NCBI GenBank assembly: GCA_030613785.1
Contig: JAUWLF010000039.1
Span: forward strand, 1 to 34,775
Source: Chloroflexota bacterium
GTDB taxonomy: Bacteria > Chloroflexota > Anaerolineae > UBA7937 > B3-Chlor
Direction of reading: 5' to 3'
DNA length: 34,775 nt
The position numbers and the translations under genes were made by a program. Positions 7,273 through 15,006 of this stretch are shown here, piece by piece. The notes beneath the pieces were generated by a model, which saw only the letters and a program-made list of their open reading frames with translations, was not told where the DNA came from and did not search any database. The first letter of the stretch is position 1. The number at the start of each line of letters is the position of its first letter.

Positions 7273-7797
7273 TCAAGCGGATCTTCCTAAACGTCCCAGG
7301 CTACAACGTTTCTCTTTCGCTTGGTGGCAACGGCTGCAAACGAGCTTTGAGTGCGTGACCCCTATGGCGGCCACCAAACCCAGAAACGCTCCCAGCCAGA
7401 GTAGATGTAACGAAGTGACTCCATCCTGAAGGGCCATTACTCCCGCTGCTATCGGTACTATCAGGGTGATTCCGACCAGAGTCCAGGACACTATCTGAGA
7501 GAAGGAGCTGCCGAATTCCTCTTCGTCTCGCTTCTCGAAGATCAGACTTGCTATCCTGCCGAGGCCAGTGCCACACAGACGGCCATAGTAGTGACATCTG
7601 GTGCAGCCAAAGGCCATGGATAGAGCCACAGCGAGCAAGGCAAGAGCCGCGTAGGCCAGCGCCGCCCCCAGACCGAAGTGGGCGATGATTATCACGCCGA
7701 CGGCCATGGCCGCCAGAACCTCCAGGATGTTGAGGGCCACGAGACGAGTTGGGTAGTTCTCATAGCAGGTCACTGCTCGCCTCCGATAGGGCTTCAT
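7273..7797 (-). CDS. Four-helix membrane protein with paired Cys motifs
   Basis: From the ATG at 7797 this encodes 174 residues. Hydrophobic helices fall at roughly residues 18-38, 40-60, 95-115 and 120-140. Between helices 2 and 3 there is CTRCHYYGRLCG, and near the C-terminus CSRCHQAKEKRC, both on the same side if four helices are present. The paired Cys sites look like a zinc or iron site at the membrane surface. The family is not recognised. The start overlaps the end of the HD gene by 38 bases in another frame, and the longer frame back to 7899 is just the antisense-like overlap with that gene. The overlap implies translational coupling and a joint role. A redox or metal-site function is only a guess. 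Confidence 0.75.
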   Translation of the reverse strand: MKPYRRRAVTCYENYPTRLVALNILEVLAAMAVGVIIIAHFGLGAALAYAALALLAVALSMAFGCTRCHYYGRLCGTGLGRIASLIFEKRDEEEFGSSFSQIVSWTLVGITLIVPIAAGVMALQDGVTSLHLLWLGAFLGLVAAIGVTHSKLVCSRCHQAKEKRCSLGRLGRSA

Positions 7798-8359
7798 AAG
7801 GCGTCCTGCCCAGCAGTTCTGCCAACTCCGCGGATATCGCCTGGGTCCAGGCCTCGTCTTCGTAGTGGTGGGGCAGGGCGCCGTATCGCCGGCGAGCATT
7901 GGCGTACTTCTCCTCTATGCTCACTAGTCCGGTGTCGCTCATCAGGGCGTCGGCGACGCAGACGATTTTCTCCTCGAGGGAAGGACAGTCATTCCGATGG
8001 CACTGCTTCTTCAGCTCCCGAAGTTCCTGCTGGGTGAGCATCCCCAGTCGGGCTCCTTCCTCAAGGGTGCGGCCCTTGAGGATATGGATGAGACAGATGC
8101 GGCCTTCCTCCTCGTGACCTTCGGCTCGCGCTAGAAGGTATCCCTCAATGCCGTGGCGCAGAGTGTGGCCGCGGCTGCGCCCGAGGTCGTGCAGCAGGCC
8201 CAAGACCGCGGCTCTCTCCACGTCTACGGGGCGATCCCTCTGAGAAATGAGTTCGGCCAAGCGACGGGCGGCAGCGCTGACATGGAGGCAGTGAGCGTGC
8301 CATGACGCTTCGCGAGAGCCATACTTGCCCAGCAGGAAAAGGGCGTCCCCTCTATTCAC
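7760..8359 (-). CDS. HD-domain phosphohydrolase
   Basis: A 199-residue HD-superfamily protein. HAHCLHVSAAARRLA (H21, H26) is the first metal-binding part, LLHDLGRSRGH (H57, D58) is the signature HD, and further ligands appear in HGIEGYLLA and the late VADAL (Asp). This fits the small HDIG-type metal-dependent phosphohydrolases that act on nucleotides or related phosphates; the substrate cannot be read from sequence. The start is GTG, with GAGG six bases before it, behind a strong promoter at 8476-8504. It is the first gene of an operon with the CxxC membrane protein, which starts inside its 3' end, and perhaps the GYD protein. Confidence 0.85.
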   Translation of the reverse strand: MNRGDALFLLGKYGSREASWHAHCLHVSAAARRLAELISQRDRPVDVERAAVLGLLHDLGRSRGHTLRHGIEGYLLARAEGHEEEGRICLIHILKGRTLEEGARLGMLTQQELRELKKQCHRNDCPSLEEKIVCVADALMSDTGLVSIEEKYANARRRYGALPHHYEDEAWTQAISAELAELLGRTPYEALSEASSDLL

Positions 8360-8475
8360 GGCACCTCAGCCATGGCTTGCCCTGCACGGTCCTTCCTCGA
8401 CAATCCTGAGATCCTCACTGGGCTTTGGGCGAATCCGAGTTCTGGGACAGAGGTACCCCTTGATAGAGTATACCG

Positions 8476-8504
8476 ATTATATCATAGGTGTGGCGTTTTC
8501 CCAA
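8476..8504 (-). promoter_or_regulatory. Promoter of the HD-gene operon
   Basis: Minus strand: TTGGGA (8499-8504), 17-base spacer, TATAAT (8476-8481). The transcript would start about 110 bases before the GTG of the HD gene. It lies directly after the stop of the WecA-like gene. Confidence 0.7.
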
Positions 8505-8507
8505 GGA

Positions 8508-9521
8508 TCACTCTCGCCTCGCCAGAATGATCAGGACCGCGAAAGCCACGATTCCCATCGCCAACAGGACCAAGAGCTTTTGTAGGCCAGTGCCGAGGAT
8601 GAGAGCCAGCGCGCCGAAGGTAGCGCATAGGAGGTAGAACAAGAGCACGACCCTTCGGTGGGAGAGGCCCAGATCGAGGAGGCGGTGGTGGAGGTGGCCT
8701 CGATCACCCAAGAAGGGAGAGTGACCCAGGCGTAGACGGTGGAGGATCTGCCAAGCGACATCCAGGATGGGGATGCCCAACACCAGCAGGGCGGTGGCCA
8801 TCTTCGCGCCGCCGATGATGGCTATGCTGCCCAGAGCAAAGCCCAGGAACATGGCGCCGGAGGTGCCCATGAAGATCTTGGCCGGATAGAAGTTGAAGGG
8901 GAGGAAGCCCAGGACGCAACCGGCGAGGGCCAAGGGGAGGAGAGCGATGCTGTATTGCCCCAGACTGTAGCTGTGGGCGAAGAGCAGCACTGAGGCGATG
9001 ACGGTTACCCCCCCGGCCAGGCCATCCAGCCCATCCAGCCAGTTTACAGTGTTCATCATGCCCACCAGCCAGAAGAGGGTGAAGGCCACGGTGACGGGTA
9101 GGGAGAAAGTTCTCATGCCTCCAAAGGGGTTGGCTATCTGACTGATAGTGATGCCGCAGTAGATGGCAACTCCGGCGGCCAGGACTTGGATGATGATCTG
9201 AGGGACGGGTCCCAGCTCTCGCCGGTCATCATAGACGCCCAGGCCGAAGGCGATTGTTGAGCCGACTAGAAGTCCGGCCAAGCGATGCAGCTCCAAGGGG
9301 TCTTGGCGCTCCACGGGTAGTACGAGGATCACAGCGACGGCGACGAGGAAGGCGACGTACAGGGCCATGCCTCCGAGACGAGGGATGGGGATTTGGTGGA
9401 CATGCTTGGGTTCGTGGGGTATGTCTACAAAGCCGAAACGTCGGGCCAGGTGGCCAGCCAATGGAGTGAGGACCAGGGAGCCCAGAAAGGCCACCGCGAA
9501 AGTGACGAGGAAGATGATCAT
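8508..9521 (-). CDS. Undecaprenyl-phosphate sugar-1-phosphate transferase (WecA/TagO type)
   Basis: A 337-residue polytopic membrane enzyme of the MraY/WecA family, which moves a sugar-1-phosphate (usually GlcNAc) from a UDP-sugar to undecaprenyl phosphate and so starts assembly of a surface polymer. Key sites are visible: RLGG at 48-51, YDD at 97-99, NWLDGLDGLAGG at 160-171, the FNFYPAKIFMGTSG loop at 209-222, and GDRGHLHHR at 272-280, the His-rich cytoplasmic loop typical of the WecA/TagO branch rather than MraY. Length and helix number are normal. Its ATG overlaps the stop of the TPR gene (ATGA), so the two are co-translated. The sugar polymer is unknown, but the neighbouring DUF2723 and epimerase genes also point to envelope glycans. 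Confidence 0.92.
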   Translation of the reverse strand: MIIFLVTFAVAFLGSLVLTPLAGHLARRFGFVDIPHEPKHVHQIPIPRLGGMALYVAFLVAVAVILVLPVERQDPLELHRLAGLLVGSTIAFGLGVYDDRRELGPVPQIIIQVLAAGVAIYCGITISQIANPFGGMRTFSLPVTVAFTLFWLVGMMNTVNWLDGLDGLAGGVTVIASVLLFAHSYSLGQYSIALLPLALAGCVLGFLPFNFYPAKIFMGTSGAMFLGFALGSIAIIGGAKMATALLVLGIPILDVAWQILHRLRLGHSPFLGDRGHLHHRLLDLGLSHRRVVLLFYLLCATFGALALILGTGLQKLLVLLAMGIVAFAVLIILARRE

Positions 9522-9955
9522 GGCAGGCCTGCGTCCTCAAACATCTCGTGGCACCGCTCCTCGCCCAGTTTCTCACTCGCCTCGTCCAGGCTATCGAGGG
9601 CTAGTTGCAGGTCGGGTGAGCCTAGTTCCTCGAGCATGGCCGAAGACTGAGCCCAAAGGATGAAGCTCTCCTCTAGCCGCCCTTCAGGCTCGGCCACAGT
9701 TCCCAGTTGGGCAAGGGTGGCTGCGACGCCGATCTTGTCCGCCGTGGCCTCTGCCATCTCCAGTGTCTGCTGGAGAAGGTGGCGCGCCACGGCGTAGTCA
9801 CCGAGGTCGTGTTGAAGCATACCGAGCTCGAACAGGATCGCAGTCTGAGACGTCCGCTCTCGTGGGCCATCGCCCAGTGCGCGATAACCGTCGAGCAACT
9901 CCTCTAGAATCCGGATACGCTCTTCCTTTTGTTCGCTGTGCTTTTCTACCCGCAT
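9518..9955 (-). CDS. TPR-like helical protein
   Basis: A 145-residue protein of paired helices with TPR-type spacing: ELGMLQHDLGDYAVARHLLQ is a clear repeat, and AATLAQLGTVAEPEGRLEES a second. The N-terminal helix is strongly charged (KHSEQKEERIRILEELL). No signal or membrane segment is seen, so it is probably a cytoplasmic adaptor. The ATG at 9955 is chosen because GAGGA lies just upstream; the frame extended toward 10225 is antisense-like DNA of the next gene. Its end overlaps the WecA-like gene by four bases, which suggests it regulates or scaffolds that enzyme, but this rests on position only. Confidence 0.75.
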   Translation of the reverse strand: MRVEKHSEQKEERIRILEELLDGYRALGDGPRERTSQTAILFELGMLQHDLGDYAVARHLLQQTLEMAEATADKIGVAATLAQLGTVAEPEGRLEESFILWAQSSAMLEELGSPDLQLALDSLDEASEKLGEERCHEMFEDAGLP

Positions 9956-10029
9956 GCTGCGATCCTCGTCACCCCATGCTTTGCCTGAGCAGTTCTGTCG
10001 TATGACAGATGGTGGCTTTTGCCCAGTAA

Positions 10030-10047
10030 GCTCCGCTGCTGCGGAGC
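10030..10047 (-). other. Hairpin after the DUF2723 gene
   Basis: A 7-base perfect stem GCTCCGC and GCGGAGC with loop TGCT, twelve bases past the DUF2723 stop on the minus strand. It has no T-tract, so it may be a weak terminator or a 3'-end stabiliser. Confidence 0.4.
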
Positions 10048-10058
10048 GCACAGACCAC

Positions 10059-12866
10059 CTATTCCACCGCGAGGCTAATAACCTCCAAATTGATCTGATC
10101 GCCCAGCAGATTGCCTTCGCCGTCGAAGACGGGCAGGCGGTTCCCCGTGTTTGGATCGTACATGCCCACTGCGATGGTGTACAGCCCAGGCGGTGCGTCC
10201 GGGGCGATGGGGACCTCGTACGCATCTACGATGACCTCCCCCTCGATCCAACTGGTGGTGGGCAGGGTACCGTGACCGGGCACGCCGTCCCGTTGGCCCT
10301 GTATGTGTCCTTCCTCGTCCAGCAGGTGCACGAAGACGGTGTACGAGGTATCCATGATTCCCAAGCCCTGCCAGTAAAGGGTGAGATAGAGACTTCCACC
10401 CGGGTGGGCTGCGGTCTCGTCCAGGTCGTAGCCCAGCAACTTGATCGACTCGCCAAGACGTAGCTCGAGGCGGTGGTCAGTGGGAGGTACGATGAAGGAT
10501 TTCTCTCTTCCTCTGACTTGTATCTGGTTCAGATCGAGTGTGGTGCTGCCTGGGATGAACCAGTACAGACGGGGAAGAGGCTTCTTGCTGCCCGCTAGCA
10601 CCTGCATCTTGAGACGATAGCTCCCATCGTTCAGGTTAGCGGGCACGAGCAAGGACTGCCAGTCTCTCACGATCTGGCCCTGCTCCCAGTTGACCGGAGG
10701 GTAGTCACCGCCCAGGGGTACCTGAACTTCCCCCCACTTGACTCCAGCGTCATCCTCTAGCCACAGGACCAGCCGGTACTCATCTCTCAATCCACTCAGT
10801 GCCTGCCACAAGAAGGTCAGCGGAATCGTGTCGCCCGGTTTGAACTCCTGGCCGATGGCGGAGTAGCCAAGAAGCCTGAGATGACCCCCATAGTTGGCCA
10901 TCACCTGGCGCTGCACGTCCCAGGGCCCTGCCCCATCCAGCCCCAGAGCAGGTCCCAGAGATATGGTGCCCAAGGGGGCGCTGGCTACCGCGGCGAGGGT
11001 CTCCGGCTCATACATGGTCACCTGGATGGTGTACTCCCCAGGAGGCAGTCCGGCCAGGATTGGCAAGTCGTGGCTGTCAATGATGGTCTCCCCAGGTCGC
11101 CAGTCGTGTGTGCGGTAGGCATCGGCCACTGGGAAGGCGTCGTGGACTCCGCCCAGATGGCTTTCTTGCCCCAAGAGGCGAACCGAGATCTTGTAGTCCC
11201 TGCCGACCTCGTCCAGGGCCTGCCAGTAGAGTGTGAGTCGGAGGCGCTGGCCACTCTGGGCGTCTCTCAAATCAGCATCGTAGCCTCTGAGCAAGATGCC
11301 CTCGCCAAAGGGTAGAGAAAGCGGATGCTGAGGGGTCTCTGTGATGGCGGCCGGCCGCTCGCGCACGCGGATCAGCGGTCCCAGAGAGGAGAGGTGGTAT
11401 TCCTGCTCAACGCCGCTCAGCGGTCGGGTCAGGTACACGTGACGGCCCCGCTCCATCTGGGCCCTTACAGCGGCCAGCCGTTCATCCTCTCTGTCGGCGG
11501 CGATGGTGACCAATTCTGGGCGCAAACCCTCCGTCTGTTGAAAGTAGTTGAGCAGCGTCACCTCGCCCAGGATGCCAACGACCACGGCGTCATCCTCGAC
11601 AGGCTGGCTCAGGATATCCACTCCGTAGTCGTGTACCGCCCACTGGCCGCTGAGGTCGTTCCTGGCCCGATTACTCTGCCATAGATGCGCGGGCAACGCG
11701 GCTCCGGCCACCAGCAGGAGGAGATAGACGAGACTGCGGACACGACGGATCTTGAACACAGCAAACCGATTTGCCAGAGCGACGAACAGATCCCACAAGG
11801 CGGCGAAGCCAGCGCCTATCCACAGAGCCCAGATGAGGAAGATGGGGATGAGGAACACCTCGATGTCGGGGACCCGATAGCCCGCCACAAATAGGGCGAC
11901 GGTCGCGAAGGAAAGAATCAAGAGTGAGGCTACCTTCGGCTTTCTGAGGGACCAGCCCAGGCCCACTACTCCCAGGATGAGACCGAGGTAGGTGAACTGA
12001 TCCCGCAGCAACCTGAGGTAGAAGGTCAGGTCCCTGCTTTGCTGCAAGGGGTTCTCGGTCAGGAAGATGCCGTATGAACCGGCGGTGACGTGGGTCAGGA
12101 AGCCCCGGATGGTGTTCTGATAGACTCCGTCCAGGGAGGACATGGCCATGCCGCGGAGGGGGATGTAGAGGTAGAGCGCCAGAGGCGCCAGGACCAGGAT
12201 AGCCAGCCTCGCCACCAACCGGCCGTTGGTTAGGAGATGACGGTCCACGCTGAGCAGGAAAATGATCGCCGCAGGAGCCAGGAGCAACATGGTCCGGTGG
12301 TGCGTCAGACCGAGCCCATAGACGATGGCCAGAAAGGATAACACTCCTGTGGGATCGGACAAGATGCCGACCGGTGAAGGCGACGGCTTCTCGCAGGTTC
12401 GATAGTAGGCCAGAAGGAGCCAGAGTGTGAGGGCCATGAATGCAGCGTTGAGGGTGTACACCTCGGCGATGACCGCTTGAGACCAGAAGATGGAAGAGAC
12501 GGCGAAGGTGGCCGCGCCCAAGACGCCGGGCGCCCTGTGCTTGGTGATCAGCCTCAAGATCGCGTAGAGGAGAGCAACAGTGAGGGAGGCGAAGAAGGCG
12601 GACATCAGGTTGACTCGATAGGCGACGTCGCCTACGGGTAGGAAGGTGAAGAGCTTCCCCAGGAGGGTGTACAGGGGGTAGCCAGTGGGGTGGGCGATGC
12701 CTGGCTGGTAGCACACCAGTTGAAACTCCAGGCTGTCGTTGAAGATGGTGGCTACCGAGGGCGCGAGGGTACGCACATAGACCAGCAGCGAGCCCCCAAA
12801 GAGCGCCGCTCCGATCAACCAGTCTAGGAGACTCCCGTGGCTCAAGGGTCTGCGAAAGGCTTTCAT
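10059..12866 (-). CDS. DUF2723 membrane glycosyltransferase-like protein with three C-terminal beta repeats
   Basis: A 935-residue protein. Residues 1-390 are a polytopic domain of the DUF2723 family, related to protein O-mannosyltransferases, with the early acidic loop FNDSLEFQLVCYQPGIAHPT and a GYPLYTLLG stretch. A soluble linker domain follows (about 395-500). Three repeats then start at about 507, 650 and 795, each with LLGY, a L-x-LYWQAL core, a W-x-x-G-x-x-I-x-D turn and P-x-G-x-Y near its end. The repeats look like extracytoplasmic beta sandwiches. The family is thought to use a lipid-linked sugar and move it to an outer-surface acceptor, but chemistry here is inferred. It has a strong promoter at 12890-12918, a GGGGGG ribosome site, and sits upstream of the TPR-WecA pair. 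Confidence 0.87.
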   Translation of the reverse strand: MKAFRRPLSHGSLLDWLIGAALFGGSLLVYVRTLAPSVATIFNDSLEFQLVCYQPGIAHPTGYPLYTLLGKLFTFLPVGDVAYRVNLMSAFFASLTVALLYAILRLITKHRAPGVLGAATFAVSSIFWSQAVIAEVYTLNAAFMALTLWLLLAYYRTCEKPSPSPVGILSDPTGVLSFLAIVYGLGLTHHRTMLLLAPAAIIFLLSVDRHLLTNGRLVARLAILVLAPLALYLYIPLRGMAMSSLDGVYQNTIRGFLTHVTAGSYGIFLTENPLQQSRDLTFYLRLLRDQFTYLGLILGVVGLGWSLRKPKVASLLILSFATVALFVAGYRVPDIEVFLIPIFLIWALWIGAGFAALWDLFVALANRFAVFKIRRVRSLVYLLLLVAGAALPAHLWQSNRARNDLSGQWAVHDYGVDILSQPVEDDAVVVGILGEVTLLNYFQQTEGLRPELVTIAADREDERLAAVRAQMERGRHVYLTRPLSGVEQEYHLSSLGPLIRVRERPAAITETPQHPLSLPFGEGILLRGYDADLRDAQSGQRLRLTLYWQALDEVGRDYKISVRLLGQESHLGGVHDAFPVADAYRTHDWRPGETIIDSHDLPILAGLPPGEYTIQVTMYEPETLAAVASAPLGTISLGPALGLDGAGPWDVQRQVMANYGGHLRLLGYSAIGQEFKPGDTIPLTFLWQALSGLRDEYRLVLWLEDDAGVKWGEVQVPLGGDYPPVNWEQGQIVRDWQSLLVPANLNDGSYRLKMQVLAGSKKPLPRLYWFIPGSTTLDLNQIQVRGREKSFIVPPTDHRLELRLGESIKLLGYDLDETAAHPGGSLYLTLYWQGLGIMDTSYTVFVHLLDEEGHIQGQRDGVPGHGTLPTTSWIEGEVIVDAYEVPIAPDAPPGLYTIAVGMYDPNTGNRLPVFDGEGNLLGDQINLEVISLAVE

Positions 12867-12889
12867 CCACCCCCCTGTTCGGCGCCTCG

Positions 12890-12918
12890 ATTATAGGCTG
12901 CGGATTGGCGAAAGTCAA
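12890..12918 (-). promoter_or_regulatory. Promoter of the DUF2723 gene
   Basis: Minus strand: TTGACT (12913-12918), 17-base spacer, TATAAT (12890-12895), 24 bases before the ATG. Nearly ideal sigma70-type promoter. Confidence 0.8.
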
Positions 12919-13073
12919 CGTCATGGCCTTCTCAGCCAGTCCATTGAACGGCTGGGGCCTGCGCCCAACGGTGACATCGGCGAAGCCGCACGACAGGCTA
13001 TGTAGCCAGGGCGTTCACTTCGCAATGGAGCCCCAGGTTTGGGAACCATTGTCACACACGTTCCAGCGCCGTC

Positions 13074-13103
13074 TTGTGGCGCACGTCTCTACTCACGTAT
13101 AAT
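13074..13103 (+). promoter_or_regulatory. Promoter of the DUF3566-like gene
   Basis: TTGTGG (13074-13079), 18 bases, TATAAT (13098-13103). The ATG is at 13142. The stretch 12919-13073 between this and the divergent promoter shows no gene. Confidence 0.6.
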
Positions 13104-13141
13104 GAGATGGTCTACACTTGGACATCGGCGACGAGGACGGC

Positions 13142-13612
13142 ATGGTGGAGTTGAAGAGCGACGCTGGTACATCGGGCAACACCATCGCTACATACCGGGT
13201 GCGTAGGGTTGCTCTGCGGTCGTTGGGCAAGTTCGGCTGCGTCCTCGGAGCATTGGTCGGCTTTGTGCCCAGCCTGATAGTTGCCTGGGGTGGGGTGCTG
13301 CTGGTGGGCACTCTACGAGGGGTGTTGGAGAGTTGGCAGGGGGCAGGCATCCACATCTTGGGTCAGAAGATACCGATAAACGTCGTCTCCTTGCTGAACC
13401 TCGAACCTCTGCTACATACCGTTCAGCAGATGGGCAGCCTTTCTTTGGCCTTGGTAGTGTTTTTCGTTGTGGTGGCGTCTCTGCTGGCCGGGGTCATGGT
13501 GCTGGTAACGGCGACCGTGTTGGGAGGGGCTTACAACGTCATCGCCAGGTTCAGCGGCGGCCTGGAGATTGAACTGAAGGAGTTGCCTGATCGAAGGTCG
13601 ACCCAGACGTGA
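13142..13612 (+). CDS. Small membrane protein, DUF3566-like
   Basis: A 156-residue protein. A charged N-terminus leads into TYRVRRVALRSLGKFGCVLGALVG, a pattern like the start of DUF3566 proteins (VRR, then a Lys-containing helix). A first helix pair spans about residues 30-60, an amphipathic segment follows, and a second helix at about 105-135 holds LALVVFFVVVASLLAGVMVLVTATV, then GGAYNVIARFSGGLEIEL. The ATG at 13142 is chosen over the TTG at 13118 because GAGGA precedes it by about eight bases. In actinobacteria this family sits beside gyrase genes, but nothing like that is near here. It stands alone, convergent with the phosphodiesterase gene. Family assignment is moderate. Confidence 0.7.
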   Translation: MVELKSDAGTSGNTIATYRVRRVALRSLGKFGCVLGALVGFVPSLIVAWGGVLLVGTLRGVLESWQGAGIHILGQKIPINVVSLLNLEPLLHTVQQMGSLSLALVVFFVVVASLLAGVMVLVTATVLGGAYNVIARFSGGLEIELKELPDRRSTQT

Positions 13613-13642
13613 AGGGTCTGGGCCCTTTGCGCAACCAGTGGG

Positions 13643-14989
13643 TTAGATCAGCACCGAGCCGTCCACATCCTGAGGTATTGGCACGTCCATCAACCGCAAG
13701 ATCGTAGGCATCACATCTACGATGGCTACTTCCTGCTTGTTGATGTCCCGTCCCTGGATGTAGATCATGGCATCGTTGTAGGTGTGTGCGCCGTTTATGA
13801 CCCCTTTCTCAGTCAACACCGTCTTCTTGATGGAGCCTTTGAGATCGTAGCCGCGACAGGGCATGGCCACCAGATCGGGCGCCTCAGGGTAGCACTCGCC
13901 GCTGTAGATCTCCTCTCTCTTGTAGACCCTCTCGATCATCGGCTCCCCGCTCTCAGGTTCTCGCAACTCTGACAAGGCGTCGGTCAGCTCTTTCCGCAAC
14001 GCCTCGTATTCCCGTCCAGCATCGACACTGCCTTGGGGCTCCCGCCCTCGCAGATTGACGAAGATGCGTCCGGGATCCATACTGTAGGCCTTGGAGTCGG
14101 GATGGATGTCGCTCAGAGAGTCTGGTGGGTCTTTGGTGAAGTTCAACCAGCCGTTGTCCTGAAGCCACCGGTTGATGAACACCTCCTTCTTCATGGTGCA
14201 GAACCCGTGATCGGAGAGGACCACGAGGGTTGTGTCCTCCGTCAACCGCTCGTAGAGACGCCCCAGCAGGCCGTCTATCTTGTGGTACAGTTTCAGGAAA
14301 GCAGGAGCGTACTTCTCGTCGCCCTTTTCCCAGTGTTCCCAAAGGAAGTGGTGCAGCCGGTCAGTCTCCATGATCTGTAACATGAAGAAGTCCCACTCCT
14401 CGGTCTCCATGAAATGGAACATCGCCTCTTGGCGCTTGTCGAGGGTGTAGTACAGGTCCTCGAGGAACTTGTCCTTGTTCTCCCTGGCCTGCCAGGGGTC
14501 AACGTCCAGGCGATACCCCATGCTCTTCAGTTGCTCGCCCACTGATGCTGGGTAGGTGGCCTTCTCCAACCTTGGGGACAGAAAACCAGCCACGAGGATG
14601 CCGTTGACCCGGCGCGGCGGATAGGTGACCGGCACGTTCATCACTACGACCCTCTTGCCGTGCCTGCTGAGGATCTCCCACAGGGTCTCAGAACGCATGA
14701 CGTTGGAGTTGGGGATGTAGGTGTCGTAGGAGTTGGGTTTCCGGTCCAGAAAGCCATATATGCCGTGCTTGCCTGGGTTCTTCCCGGTCATGAAGCACGA
14801 CCAGGCCACGGAGGAGACGGCAGGTATCGCCGAGGTCATGGGGCGGACGCTGCCGCCCTCGAAGATACGGGCGAAGTTCGGCAGTTCTCCCTCGGCGATC
14901 AGACTGGATATCAGGCTGAGAGGGGTGCCATCCGGGCCGATGACCACGACCTTTCGGCTCTTGTCCTTGCGCCTGCGAAAGAAGCCCAC
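13643..14989 (-). CDS. Alkaline-phosphatase-superfamily phosphodiesterase/pyrophosphatase
   Basis: A 448-residue enzyme of the type I phosphodiesterase and nucleotide pyrophosphatase group. VVVIGPDGTPLSLI near the N-terminus holds the first metal-binding Asp, IPAVSSVAWSCFMTGKNPG contains the nucleophile region, LVVLSDHGF gives the second Asp-His metal set and NGAHTYNDAMIYIQG the late His. These proteins hydrolyse phosphodiesters or act on phospholipid or glycan phosphates; the substrate is open. The start is GTG at 14989 with AGGAGA about ten bases upstream. The longer frame only overlaps the epimerase end. It follows the epimerase by 17 bases, so both are probably one operon for surface glycan work. 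No signal peptide is seen, so the enzyme may be cytoplasmic. Confidence 0.85.
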   Translation of the reverse strand: MGFFRRRKDKSRKVVVIGPDGTPLSLISSLIAEGELPNFARIFEGGSVRPMTSAIPAVSSVAWSCFMTGKNPGKHGIYGFLDRKPNSYDTYIPNSNVMRSETLWEILSRHGKRVVVMNVPVTYPPRRVNGILVAGFLSPRLEKATYPASVGEQLKSMGYRLDVDPWQARENKDKFLEDLYYTLDKRQEAMFHFMETEEWDFFMLQIMETDRLHHFLWEHWEKGDEKYAPAFLKLYHKIDGLLGRLYERLTEDTTLVVLSDHGFCTMKKEVFINRWLQDNGWLNFTKDPPDSLSDIHPDSKAYSMDPGRIFVNLRGREPQGSVDAGREYEALRKELTDALSELREPESGEPMIERVYKREEIYSGECYPEAPDLVAMPCRGYDLKGSIKKTVLTEKGVINGAHTYNDAMIYIQGRDINKQEVAIVDVMPTILRLMDVPIPQDVDGSVLI

Positions 14990-15006
14990 TTTACGATGTC
15001 TCCTGT

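Noticed and set aside
11671-12924. Minus-strand 417-codon open frame
   Set aside because: Alternative frame of the DUF2723 gene; the real frame has membrane helices, a promoter and a ribosome site.
12919-13073. Possible small gene or RNA between the divergent promoters
   Set aside because: No convincing start with ribosome site and no structured or conserved element that I can see.
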